DNA of 61,397 nucleotides from Hymenobacter terrestris (GTDB lineage Bacteria > Bacteroidota > Bacteroidia > Cytophagales > Hymenobacteraceae), in the NCBI RefSeq assembly GCF_013377905.1, contig NZ_JABKAV010000019.1, positions 1-61,397 of the forward strand, in the 5' to 3' direction. The notes beneath the pieces were generated by a model, which saw nothing but the letters and a program-made list of their open reading frames with translations, had not been told where the DNA came from and did not search any database. Made by a program: the position numbers and the translations under genes. Shown in pieces: positions 43,410 to 53,534 of the stretch; positions within the stretch are counted from its first letter, which is position 1, and each line of letters opens with the position of its first letter.

Positions 43410-44819
43410 CTACAGCACCCCGGCAATCAGGCCGGGCAGTACGCCCAGCAGCACCGTCAGCAGGGCCAGCACCAGCAGTGCGCCCGACTGAAACGTGGTA
43501 ACCGGCACGGCCTCGGCAGTATCAACATCAGCAGCGCGCATGTACATGGCGATGATGGGGCGCAGGTAGTAGTAAATGCTCACCATCGACATCAGCAGAG
43601 CGAAAATCACGAGGCCGATGTAGCCGTTTTCGACGGCGGCCATGAACACGAAGAACTTGCCGAAGAAACCACCCGTGAGCGGAATACCGGCCAGACTCAG
43701 CATGGAAACCGTGAGGGAGAATGCCAGCAGCGGGTTGGTTTTAGCCAGGCCATTGAAGCCGGCGTAATCCTCGCGGTGGCGGGCATCGGCTACCAGTTTC
43801 AGCACCCCAAAAGCGGATACGGTGGCCAGCGAATAAGCCAGCGAGTAGAACAGAATACCGTTGGCCGAAGCACCTTCGAGGGCTCCGTTGAAGGCCACCA
43901 GCGCAACAAGCAGGTAGCCGGCGTGCGAGATGCTGGAGTAGGCTAACATGCGCTTCACGCTGGTTTGGGCCACCGCGCCCACGTTGCCCACGAGCAGCGT
44001 GAGCACGCACATGGCCGTGAGCGTAGGCAGCCACACGCCCTGAGCCGTGGCGGCCGGAAACACCTGCACCAGCAGTTTCAGGAAGGCGGCGAAACCGGCG
44101 GTTTTCACCACCGTGCTCATGAAGGCGGTGAAGAAGGTGGGCGTGCCCTCGTACACGTCGGGCGTCCAGAAGTGGAAGGGCGCGGCGCCTACTTTAAAGC
44201 CAATGCCGAGCAGCATCAGCAGCATGCCGATATAGAGCATGGGCCGTAGCGACTCGTTCACCGGGTTCTGCACTGCAAAGCTGATGCTGCTGAGTTCGAA
44301 CGTGCCCGTAGCCCCGTACACCAGCGCCATGCCAAACAGCAGGATGCCCGTGAAGAAGGCCCCCATCAGGAAGTACTTCAGGGCTGCTTCGTTCGAGCGC
44401 AGGTTGCGCTTGTCGGAGCCGGCCAGCACGTACATGGCCACGCTCAGGATTTCAATGCCCAGAAACAGCATGAGCAGGTGGTTGTAGCTGGCCAGCATAA
44501 TGGCACCTACCATCGAAAACAGCAGCAGCGAGTAGTATTCGGCTAGGTTGGCTTCCTCATCGAGCACGTACTTCTGCGAGAAAGGCACGAGCACCAGCGC
44601 CGTGAGCAGCACGATACCCGTGAAGGCCACTGAGAAGTTATCAACGATGAGCATGCCGCTGAAGAACGACTGCGGCCCTTGGTTCCAGTCAAGGAAGTTT
44701 ACCGTCAGCACCAAGCCTAGGATGAGCATCATCACGGGCAGCAGCAGCCGGTTGGAGCGGCGGAAACCCAGGAACAGGTTGCCCAGGCCCAGCGCAGAAA
44801 GCAGAATGATTGAATTCAT
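43410..44819 (-). CDS. nuoN: NADH-quinone oxidoreductase subunit N
   Basis: This 469-residue antiporter-like subunit has about 14 helices. EILSVAMYVLAG near 120 holds the conserved Glu, GFKVGAAPFHFWTPDVYEG near 215-233 has the key Lys, and AYSSISHAGYLL follows. It is the last gene of the nuo locus. The ATG at 44819 gives an N-terminus in the first helix; an earlier start at 44885 would be read from the family 3 repeat. A 131-base spacer with a long hairpin separates it from nuoM. Confidence 0.96.
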   Translation of the reverse strand: MNSIILLSALGLGNLFLGFRRSNRLLLPVMMLILGLVLTVNFLDWNQGPQSFFSGMLIVDNFSVAFTGIVLLTALVLVPFSQKYVLDEEANLAEYYSLLLFSMVGAIMLASYNHLLMLFLGIEILSVAMYVLAGSDKRNLRSNEAALKYFLMGAFFTGILLFGMALVYGATGTFELSSISFAVQNPVNESLRPMLYIGMLLMLLGIGFKVGAAPFHFWTPDVYEGTPTFFTAFMSTVVKTAGFAAFLKLLVQVFPAATAQGVWLPTLTAMCVLTLLVGNVGAVAQTSVKRMLAYSSISHAGYLLVALVAFNGALEGASANGILFYSLAYSLATVSAFGVLKLVADARHREDYAGFNGLAKTNPLLAFSLTVSMLSLAGIPLTGGFFGKFFVFMAAVENGYIGLVIFALLMSMVSIYYYLRPIIAMYMRAADVDTAEAVPVTTFQSGALLVLALLTVLLGVLPGLIAGVL

Positions 44820-44831
44820 GTTCGTTGCAAT

Positions 44832-44939
44832 GTAGCGCGAAGCCTGCGCTTCGCGTATCGTTGGAATCGTCGAACAACTGGCCATTGGCGAAACCTGCCG
44901 GGCCGTTCAACGAAACGCGAAGCGGAAGCTTCGCGCTAC
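44832..44939. repeat. Family 3 palindrome between nuoM and nuoN
   Basis: Ends GTAGCGCGAAGC and complement, then CGCTTCGCGT / ACGCGAAGCG and shorter CGTTG/CAACG words. It sits inside the operon and would fold as a branched hairpin in the transcript. Confidence 0.85.
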
Positions 44940-44950
44940 GGGTCAGCGGT

Positions 44951-46438
44951 TTATCGTTTCACTACCTGCCCCAGAATGCTCATCACACTGCCTTCCGACA
45001 GGTGCAGGAAGGTGTTGGGGAACAGGCCAATCCAGAATACGAGCACGATGAGCGGCACCAGCACCACCAACTCAGCGCCGGTAAGGTCGGTGAAAGTGGC
45101 CGAGTGGGCCGAATCGGGGCCGAGCATGACGCGCTGGAACATGCGGAGCAGGTACACCGCACTCAGGATTATGGTGATGCCAGCCACGGCACCTAGCCAG
45201 GCGTTGTACTCGTACACACCGGCCAGCAGCAGGAACTCGCCTACAAAACCGTTGGTGAGCGGCAGCGCTACGGTACCCAGCAGCAAAATCAGGAAGCATA
45301 CCGTGAGCACCGGGGCCTGACGGGTGAGGCCTCCTAACTCGGCAATGTTGCGGGTGCCGGTGCGGCGCTCAATAGCGTCGGCAATGAAGAACAGACCCAC
45401 TACGTTGATGCCGTGGGCCAGCATCTGGATGCTGGCACCCTGCATGCCAAGTTGGGTGAGCGAGAAGACACCGGCAATCATCAGGCCCACGTGCGAGAGC
45501 GAGGAGTAGGCGATGAGCCGCTTGACATCCTGCTGGCGAATGGCGATGATAGCGCCGTAGATGATGCCAATGACGGCCAGAATTAGAATCAGGTTCTGCC
45601 AGTAGTCCACGCCTAGGGGCACGACGGGCAGCAGCCAGCGCATGCAGCCATAGATGCCCATTTTGAGCATGATGCCAGCCAGCAGCATGGAGGCCGGGGC
45701 GGGCGATTCGGTGTAGGTATCGGGCTGCCAGGTGTGGAAGGGGAAGATGGGCATCTTCACGGCGAAGGCCGCGAAAATCAGCCAGAACACCCACATCTGC
45801 GTGGCCGCGGGCAGATTGAGGCTGTAGAACGCGCTGAGCGAGGCGTTGTGGGCTGAGAGGCCGTCAACGGTTGGGCCGGTCTGGAAGTAGAGGTACACGA
45901 AGCCGGCCAGCATGAACAGCGAGCCGATGATGGTGTAGAGGAAGAACTTGAACGTAACCCGCGCCCGCTCGATGCCGCCCCAGACGCCGGCCAGGAAGTA
46001 AATCGGAATCAGGGCCACCTCCCACATGAAGTAGAACAGGAAGGCATCCTGGGCCGTGAACACGCCAATCAGGCCGGTTTGCATAAACAGCACCAGCGCG
46101 TAGAACACCGACTCGTTCTCGAAGTTGCGGCGGAAGGCGCTGAGCAGAATAATGGGCACGAGTAGCGTGGTGAGCAGCACCAGCAGCAAACTGAGCCCAT
46201 CCATGCCCACGTGGAAGTTGATGCCGGCCGATGCAATCCAGCTATAGTTGAACTCGAAATTGGGACTGATGTCGCCACCGCGGGCGAGGTTGACCCCGGA
46301 GAAGCCGGCGGCGTACAGCGCCAGCGCAAATTCGAGAAGGGCCGCGCCCAGCGCCGCCACCCGCGCCGACTTCCCCTTGAAGAAGTGCAGCAGCAGGGCG
46401 GCCGTTACGGGCCAGAGTAGAAGAAGGACAGTCAGCAT
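44951..46438 (-). CDS. nuoM: NADH-quinone oxidoreductase subunit M
   Basis: This 495-residue proton-pumping subunit has the essential helix-5 Glu at 140 in FYFMWEVALIPIYFLAGVWG and the broken-helix Lys in FAVKMPIFPFHTWQPDTYTE. AYSSLSHVGLMIAG follows. Normal length. It follows the AT-rich lipoprotein gene by 41 bases, so the usual nuoL-nuoM adjacency is broken. Confidence 0.96.
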   Translation of the reverse strand: MLTVLLLLWPVTAALLLHFFKGKSARVAALGAALLEFALALYAAGFSGVNLARGGDISPNFEFNYSWIASAGINFHVGMDGLSLLLVLLTTLLVPIILLSAFRRNFENESVFYALVLFMQTGLIGVFTAQDAFLFYFMWEVALIPIYFLAGVWGGIERARVTFKFFLYTIIGSLFMLAGFVYLYFQTGPTVDGLSAHNASLSAFYSLNLPAATQMWVFWLIFAAFAVKMPIFPFHTWQPDTYTESPAPASMLLAGIMLKMGIYGCMRWLLPVVPLGVDYWQNLILILAVIGIIYGAIIAIRQQDVKRLIAYSSLSHVGLMIAGVFSLTQLGMQGASIQMLAHGINVVGLFFIADAIERRTGTRNIAELGGLTRQAPVLTVCFLILLLGTVALPLTNGFVGEFLLLAGVYEYNAWLGAVAGITIILSAVYLLRMFQRVMLGPDSAHSATFTDLTGAELVVLVPLIVLVFWIGLFPNTFLHLSEGSVMSILGQVVKR

Positions 46439-46479
46439 GCTTTACTGTGAGGGTGCGGTGTTTTGTAATGCTAAATTTA

Positions 46480-46812
46480 TTATTTCCTCCTGTGATAATT
46501 TCCTAACTTTTCAACCATTAATTCATCTGATTTTTCTAAATAGATAATATTCTGTTTTCCATTTGACCCTCTGTCTATAGTGATTTTTTCATCTTTATAT
46601 TCCCCAACGAAAGGGGTTTCCTCGAAATAAACAAGCATATCGTCGTTCACTCTCTTGATAGAAATTCTGTGTTTATATATTAATCTGCCTACGTATTCAT
46701 CATCATATACTTTCCTTTCCCAATTGCCAATATATTTATTCGAATCACTGTCAGTAGAACAGGATGATATTATGCAGAGGCAGAAGATGAGAAGTGATAG
46801 TATGTTTTTCAT
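46480..46812 (-). CDS. AT-rich orphan lipoprotein inside the nuo locus
   Basis: This 110-residue protein starts MKNILSLLIF and has its lipobox at ISSC (Cys 18). The rest has GNWERKVYDDEYVGRLIYKH and DEKITIDRGSNGKQNIIYL, a small beta-barrel-like pattern of alternating charge. I know no family. Its ATG abuts the TAG of nuoL with no base between. G+C is 56 of 180 (31%) at 46501-46680, against 35 of 60 in a sampled stretch of nuoL, so recent acquisition is likely. It is not a complex I subunit in any species I know. Confidence 0.8.
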   Translation of the reverse strand: MKNILSLLIFCLCIISSCSTDSDSNKYIGNWERKVYDDEYVGRLIYKHRISIKRVNDDMLVYFEETPFVGEYKDEKITIDRGSNGKQNIIYLEKSDELMVEKLGNYHRRK

Positions 46813-48768
<1,956 letters not shown>

Positions 48769-48792
48769 GGGTTGATGGGGCAGTAGCACAAG

Positions 48793-48839
48793 TGTCATCC
48801 TGAGCATGTGGCGCATTGAGCCACATATTCAGGATGACA
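48793..48839. repeat. Short palindrome of family 1 type between nuoK and nuoL
   Basis: Twenty-base arms (48793-48812 and 48820-48839, TGTCATCCTGAGCATGTGGC and complement) have two mismatches around a 7-base loop. It is located just upstream of nuoL within the operon. Confidence 0.85.
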
Positions 48840-48846
48840 TGGCAAA

Positions 48847-49179
48847 TCAGAACTTAAGGCGGCTCAACAGATTAACGTCGGTGCTCTGGATATTACGGTA
48901 AATCATCACGATAATAGCCAGGCCCACAGCTACTTCAGCAGCAGCTACGGCCATGATGAAGAACACGAATACCTGCCCGTTGGGGTCGGAGCGGAAAGCC
49001 GAAAAGGCCACCAGCAGCACGTTCACGGCGTTGAGCATCAGTTCGACACTCATGAAGATGATGATGGCGTTGCGCCGGGTAAGCACGCCCAGCACGCCAA
49101 TGCTGAACAGCGCGGTGGCGAAGAAAACGTAGTACTGGAGGGGAACCGTCTGGATAACCTGCGGTATGTTCTGGTCCAT
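48847..49179 (-). CDS. nuoK: NADH-quinone oxidoreductase subunit K
   Basis: This 110-residue three-helix membrane subunit has the conserved GVLTRRNAIIIFMSVELMLNAVN (about 30-52), with the helix-2 Glu at 46, and AAEVAVGLAIIV with a second Glu. It now stands at the head of a separate unit: a plus-strand maoC gene lies between it and nuoJ. Confidence 0.96.
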   Translation of the reverse strand: MDQNIPQVIQTVPLQYYVFFATALFSIGVLGVLTRRNAIIIFMSVELMLNAVNVLLVAFSAFRSDPNGQVFVFFIMAVAAAEVAVGLAIIVMIYRNIQSTDVNLLSRLKF

Positions 49180-49240
49180 GCGGAGGGGCTAACGGCCAAG
49201 CAAATCCCCTGGCGGTGGGGCCGGCAGGGACAATGGAGGG

Positions 49241-49248
49241 CAAAGGTA
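49241..49248 (-). promoter_or_regulatory. Putative promoter TACCTTTG for nuoK-L-M-N
   Basis: Exact -7 match on the minus strand, 61 bases before the nuoK ATG. It would allow nuoK-N to be transcribed although maoC and a terminator separate them from nuoJ. Confidence 0.65.
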
Positions 49249-49420
49249 TCCTGAAAATCGGAAAAGGCCACTGTTTGGGCTGGTTCTTTGGGCTGTTGCA
49301 CTCTTTGTTATGCGCCGCAACAGCGGCGAGCGGGGCCGGAGCCCGAGCGTATCGGCCCGGGCCCACCCGGGTGGCCGGCCGTGGGGCCGCCAGCGTACTG
49401 GTGCTTATGGCACGAAACTG

Positions 49421-49428
49421 TATCTTCG
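49421..49428 (+). promoter_or_regulatory. Putative maoC promoter TATCTTCG
   Basis: TAnnTTCG variant 27 bases before the maoC ATG at 49456, divergent from the nuoK promoter. Confidence 0.5.
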
Positions 49429-49455
49429 GGCCTCTCTTTCTCGTTTCCTTTTCCT

Positions 49456-49917
49456 ATGAGCATTACTATTGGCAGCTTAGCCGAACTTCAGCAGCACGAA
49501 GGCCAGGAATTGGGCATTACGCCTTGGCATACCATCACCCAAGAGCAAATCAACCAATTCGCCGCCGCCACCCTCGACTTCCAGTGGATTCACACCGACC
49601 CTGATCGGGCCGCGGTCGAGTCGCCCTTCGGCGGCACCATTGCCCACGGCTACCTCACGCTGTCGTTGCTACCCTACTTCTGGAATCAGCTGGTGCAGGT
49701 AGAAAACCTGAAGATGCAGGTGAACTACGAAATCAGTGAATTCCGCTTCAACCAGGCCGTACTCGTAAACACGCCGGTACGCCTGCACGCCACGTTGCTG
49801 GCCGTAAAAGACCTGCGCGGCATTGCTAAGGCTAACATCGGCGTGAAAATGGAAATAGAAGGCATCAAGAAGCCCGCCTACACCGGCGTTATCACCTTCC
49901 TCTACCACTTCGAGTAG
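49456..49917 (+). CDS. MaoC-family (R)-specific enoyl-CoA hydratase
   Basis: This 153-residue hotdog-fold protein has the catalytic pair Asp41 and His46 in LDFQWIHTDPDRA, then GGTIAHGYLTLSLLPYF, the standard hydratase-2 motif. It hydrates trans-2-enoyl-CoA or a related thioester in the cytosol; substrate unknown. It lies between nuoK and nuoJ on the opposite strand and ends at a 48-base palindrome. The ATG at 49456 is supported by the upstream -7 element. Confidence 0.93.
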   Translation: MSITIGSLAELQQHEGQELGITPWHTITQEQINQFAAATLDFQWIHTDPDRAAVESPFGGTIAHGYLTLSLLPYFWNQLVQVENLKMQVNYEISEFRFNQAVLVNTPVRLHATLLAVKDLRGIAKANIGVKMEIEGIKKPAYTGVITFLYHFE

Positions 49918-49945
49918 GCCGCCTTACCACTGTTCAGAAGACCCC

Positions 49946-49993
49946 AAAAAGCCAGCGCGGCGACTGTAGCTACAGTCGCCGCGCTGGCTTTTT
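49946..49993. terminator. 48-base perfect palindrome, bidirectional terminator
   Basis: AAAAAGCCAGCGCGGCGACT with its exact complement forms two 24-base arms (49946-49969 and 49970-49993) without spacer. Both strands end the stem with T-runs. It lies between the convergent maoC and nuoJ genes. Confidence 0.92.
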
Positions 49994-50010
49994 ATAGAAG
50001 TTCGGAGAGT

Positions 50011-50523
50011 TTAGAAGTTCCGCTCGCCGGTTTCGCGCTTGCCGAGCATCACGGCGCCTACCATGGCTATCAAGAACAGCACCGAGGCCAACTCGAAGGG
50101 CAGCAGGAAGTCGGTGTAAAGCTTGAGGCCAAGCTGGTCGACCATACCAATTTGCGAGTTGAAGGCGGTGCCGGTGACTGCGCCGGTAGGCACGATATCC
50201 TTAAGGGCGGCTACCAGAATCAGTAGCAGCGAACCACCGGCAATGGCGGCGGCAATCTTAGCCAAGGCGGGCTTCTGAGGCTCGGTCAGCTCGTTCAGGT
50301 TCAGGAACATAATCACGAACAGGAATAGCACCATAATGGCACCCGCGTAGATAATGATGTTCACAGCAGCCAGAAACTGCGCGTTCAACAGCAGATAATG
50401 ACCCGAGATGGTGAAGAACGTCAGAATCAGGAACAGCACACTATGTACCGGATTCTTGGTGAATACCACGCCCAGCGCGCTCAGCAGCGCCACAAACGAG
50501 AGGAAGAGAAAAAGAGGATGCAT
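50011..50523 (-). CDS. nuoJ: NADH-quinone oxidoreductase subunit J
   Basis: This 170-residue five-helix membrane subunit has NPVHSVLFLILTFFTISGHYLL near 24-45 and NIIIYAGAIMVLFLFVIMFL near 55-75, the pi-bulge helix region. It is the last gene of the nuoA-J block: the 48-base palindrome follows 18 bases past the stop. Confidence 0.94.
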   Translation of the reverse strand: MHPLFLFLSFVALLSALGVVFTKNPVHSVLFLILTFFTISGHYLLLNAQFLAAVNIIIYAGAIMVLFLFVIMFLNLNELTEPQKPALAKIAAAIAGGSLLLILVAALKDIVPTGAVTGTAFNSQIGMVDQLGLKLYTDFLLPFELASVLFLIAMVGAVMLGKRETGERNF

Positions 50524-50528
50524 GGCTG

Positions 50529-50620
50529 GTTGTCAGTTTTTAGTTGTCGGTTGTCAGGGGTGATTTAGCCGTCAATAGCCGTGCGTGCGGGCCGACAATT
50601 GAAAACTAAAAACCAACAAC
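50529..50620. repeat. Inverted repeat GTTGTCAGTTTTTAGTTGTC between nuoI and nuoJ
   Basis: About 27-base arms (50529-50555 and 50593-50620) are complementary apart from several mismatches. The right arm touches the nuoI stop. Confidence 0.75.
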
Positions 50621-51183
50621 TATACAATGCGGCTACGGAGCTTATCGGCCTGCTCAGAAGTGAGCTGAATGCCTTTTACGCTGCGCTCGTCGGGCGACAC
50701 GGGCTCCACAAGGCGGTCCTTGCCGTAGGTAAACTCGTCGCGCTCGTAGCGCGGCGGGGCCATTTTGTCGGGCTGCAGGTAGATGGCGGCTTTCGGGCAG
50801 GCTTCCTCGCAAAGGCCGCAGAAAATGCAGCGCAGCATGTTGATTTCGTAGCTGACGGCGTACTTCTCCTCGCGATAGAGGCCTTCTTCGCCCTTCTTTC
50901 GCTCACCGGCGACCATGGTAATGGCTTCGGCGGGGCAGGCTACGGCACATAGGCCGCAGGCGGTGCACCGCTCCCGGCCCTGCTCGTCGCGCTTGAGCAC
51001 ATGCAGGCCCCGGAAGTAGCCCGAAAACGGACGCACTTCCTCGGGGTAGCGCACGGTGGCTTTCTTCATAAAGAAGTGGCGCATCGTGATGCTCAGACCC
51101 TGGAAGATGGCCGGCAGGTAGGCCCGCTCGGCCAGCGTCATGGGCTTCTTTTCTAATACCTTGGCTCGGTTGGTGAGTTGCAT
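50620..51183 (-). CDS. nuoI: NADH-quinone oxidoreductase subunit I
   Basis: This 187-residue protein carries clusters N6a and N6b through two CxxCxxCxxxCP motifs (CTACGLCAVACP and CIFCGLCEEACP), with KKATVRYPEEVRPFSGYFRG before them. It connects the peripheral arm to the quinone site. Length is slightly more than typical because of the N-terminus; the ATG at 51183 is kept. Confidence 0.95.
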   Translation of the reverse strand: MQLTNRAKVLEKKPMTLAERAYLPAIFQGLSITMRHFFMKKATVRYPEEVRPFSGYFRGLHVLKRDEQGRERCTACGLCAVACPAEAITMVAGERKKGEEGLYREEKYAVSYEINMLRCIFCGLCEEACPKAAIYLQPDKMAPPRYERDEFTYGKDRLVEPVSPDERSVKGIQLTSEQADKLRSRIV

Positions 51184-51243
51184 GCTATGGGTCCTTCTGC
51201 TGGTCTGAGCGCGCTCAAACTGGCAAAGTGAGGGAGTTATTAC

Positions 51244-52323
51244 TTAAATCACCCCAAACAGGATGAGGGCGCCGGTGAGCACGATGTTAAATACGGCCAG
51301 CGGAATGAGAATGGTCCAGCCGAGGCGCATAAGCTGGTCGTAGCGGAAGCGCGGCAGAGTCCAGCGAATCCACATGAAGAAGAAGATGAAGGCGAAAATC
51401 TTCAGGAAGATGCCCACCGCGCCCATCAGGGTAATCAGGTTCTGGGCCGAATTCAGTTCCCAGCCTTGGCTGTTCACGAACCAGTCGCGCAGCTCGTACT
51501 GGAAGGGGAAGTTGAAGCCGCCGAAGTACAGCACGCTCATCACGGCCGACACCACGAAGATGTTCACATATTCCGAGAACAGGTAAAGGCCCAGCTTCAT
51601 CGACGAGTACTCGGTGTGGTAGCCGCCCACCAGCTCGGTTTCGCACTCGGGCAAATCGAATGGTGTACGATTGGTTTCAGCAAAGGCGCATACCAAGAAG
51701 ATGATAAAGCCTAGTGGCTGCTTCACGATGTTCCACATCTGCCACTCGCCGGCTACCGACTGCTGCAACGTAATTTCGCGCAAACTCAACGTGCCCGAAA
51801 TCATGAGCACCGCAATCAGCGACATGCCCATGGCCAACTCGTAGCTGATATTCTGCGAAGCAGCCCGGATGGCACCCAGCAAGGAGAACTTGTTGTTGGA
51901 AGCCCAACCGCCAATCATCACCCCGTACACGCCCAACGACACGACCCCGAAAATCCAGAGCATGCCGATGTTTACCTCAATGCCCTGCAGGAAGAAGGCG
52001 TTGTTGCCGAAGCTCATGGTGTTGCCGAAGGGGATAACCGCCGACGACATCAGGGCCGTAATCATAGCCAGGCAGGGGCCTACCACGAATAGCACCTTGT
52101 TGGCACCACCGGGGAAGAACTCTTCTTTCGTGAACATCTTCACGGCATCGGCCAGGGGCTGGAGCAGGCCGTATGGGCCGGCACGGTCGGGCCCCACGCG
52201 GTCCTGCAAAAAGGCGGCAATTACGCGCTCGGCGTAGGTGCAGTAGGTCGCAATCAGCAATGAAAGCGCGAAAACGACAAAGATGACGATGGATTGCCAG
52301 CCGAGAGCGGGTAGTTCAATCAT
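51244..52323 (-). CDS. nuoH: NADH-quinone oxidoreductase subunit H
   Basis: This 359-residue membrane subunit forms part of the quinone chamber. AAFLQDRVGPDRAGPYGLLQ near 33-53 and FVCAFAETNRTPFDLPECET (the conserved acidic E-channel loop) near 216-235 are unmistakable, with VGGYHTEYSSMKLGLYLFSEY after them. Normal length. Confidence 0.96.
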   Translation of the reverse strand: MIELPALGWQSIVIFVVFALSLLIATYCTYAERVIAAFLQDRVGPDRAGPYGLLQPLADAVKMFTKEEFFPGGANKVLFVVGPCLAMITALMSSAVIPFGNTMSFGNNAFFLQGIEVNIGMLWIFGVVSLGVYGVMIGGWASNNKFSLLGAIRAASQNISYELAMGMSLIAVLMISGTLSLREITLQQSVAGEWQMWNIVKQPLGFIIFLVCAFAETNRTPFDLPECETELVGGYHTEYSSMKLGLYLFSEYVNIFVVSAVMSVLYFGGFNFPFQYELRDWFVNSQGWELNSAQNLITLMGAVGIFLKIFAFIFFFMWIRWTLPRFRYDQLMRLGWTILIPLAVFNIVLTGALILFGVI

Positions 52324-52324
52324 T

Positions 52325-52405
52325 GTTTTAGCTGATAGCTAGTAGCTGGTAGCCGTTAGCTTATGTTCAGTAGAAAATCACGTTAGCTATCAGCCAACAG
52401 CTCAA
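52325..52405. repeat. TAGCTGATAGCTAG-type inverted repeat between nuoG and nuoH
   Basis: TAGCTGATAGCTAG and neighbouring words at the nuoH side are mirrored by AGCTATCAGCCAACAGCT at the nuoG side. Imperfect arms, AGCT-rich. Confidence 0.65.
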
Positions 52406-52408
52406 AAA

Positions 52409-53413
52409 TTAGGAGCCTAGTTTGAGGGGCGGATTCTTTTCCAGCTCGCGCTGGGTGCTGGCGGGTAAATCGGCAATAACTGACTGATTGAGCACGGGCA
52501 GTTCGTAGTGGTTGGCTGAAATTACAGAAGAACGGTCGATATGGGACGGTCCTTCAATGGTCCAGTCGCTGGTTTCCTTCTTTTCGAAGCGGCACTCGTT
52601 GCAAATCCACTCCTTCACCTCGCCATATTGGTCCTTGCGGGCAGTGGTGCGCAGCACGTCGTTGCCCTTGTACCAGAGCACCACGTTGCCCGAACATTTC
52701 GGGCAGTCGCGGTGGGCGTTTACGGGCTTCGTAAACCACACGCGCTGCTTGAAGCGGAACGTTTTATCAGTCAGTGCGCCCACCGGGCACACGTCAATCA
52801 CGTTGCCCGAGAAGTCGTTATCGATGATGTTCTCAATGTAGGTGCCGATTTCGGCAGCGTCGCCGCGGCCGAGTACGCCGTGAATTCGGTCGCCCTTGGC
52901 AATCTGATCGGCGGTGTACACGCATCGGTAGCACAAAATGCAGCGCGTCATGTGGAGCTGAATCAGCGGGCCAATGTCGATTTTCTCGAACGTGCGGCGC
53001 TCTTCCTCGTAGCGGGTCGTGCTCAGACCATGCTCGAAGGCAAAATTCTGCAGGTCGCACTCACCAGCCTGGTCGCAGACGGGGCAATCGAGCGGGTGAT
53101 TGATGAGCAGCATCTCCACGATGCCTTTACGCACATCAAGCACGCTGTCGTTGGTGGTGTTTTCCACCACCATGCCGTCCTGTACGGGCGTAATGCACGA
53201 GGCCACCAGCTTGGGCATCGGGCGCGGGTCTTTGGCCGAACCGGCCGCCACCTTTACCAAGCAGGCGCGGCACTTGCCACCCGAGCCTTTCAGGGGCGTG
53301 TAGTAGCACATGGCCGGGGGCACGATGGCACCGCCAATCTGGCGGGCTGCATTCATGATAGTCGTTCCGTCCGGAACTTCTATCTCGATGCCGTCGAAGG
53401 TTATTTTAGCCAT
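52409..53413 (-). CDS. nuoG: NADH-quinone oxidoreductase subunit G, short form
   Basis: This 334-residue protein has an N-terminal [2Fe-2S] ferredoxin domain (CYYTPLKGSGGKCRACLV ... SC), the His-Cys motif HPLDCPVCDQAGECDLQ for N5, and CILCYRC with CPVGAL for N4. A short four-cysteine part follows (DCPKCSG ... WICNECRF, about 245-285). The molybdopterin-like domain that makes other NuoG proteins 700-900 residues is absent; the frame ends naturally at KLGS. The short form appears usual in this phylum. Confidence 0.93.
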   Translation of the reverse strand: MAKITFDGIEIEVPDGTTIMNAARQIGGAIVPPAMCYYTPLKGSGGKCRACLVKVAAGSAKDPRPMPKLVASCITPVQDGMVVENTTNDSVLDVRKGIVEMLLINHPLDCPVCDQAGECDLQNFAFEHGLSTTRYEEERRTFEKIDIGPLIQLHMTRCILCYRCVYTADQIAKGDRIHGVLGRGDAAEIGTYIENIIDNDFSGNVIDVCPVGALTDKTFRFKQRVWFTKPVNAHRDCPKCSGNVVLWYKGNDVLRTTARKDQYGEVKEWICNECRFEKKETSDWTIEGPSHIDRSSVISANHYELPVLNQSVIADLPASTQRELEKNPPLKLGS

Positions 53414-53423
53414 TTGATTCTCT

Positions 53424-53527
53424 TGTCATCCTGAGCAGAGCGAAGGATCTTATCACGTCCGCGCTCTGATATGTACTAATCCTGAAGAACGCGGCGGTGA
53501 TAAGATGCTTCGTTCCTCAGCATGACA
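53424..53527. repeat. Family 1 palindrome between nuoF and nuoG
   Basis: Ends TGTCATCCTGAGCA and complement, with CGAAGGATCTTATCAC / GTGATAAGATGCTTCG inside. It ends eight bases before the nuoF stop codon. Confidence 0.85.
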
Positions 53528-53534
53528 GGTAAAG

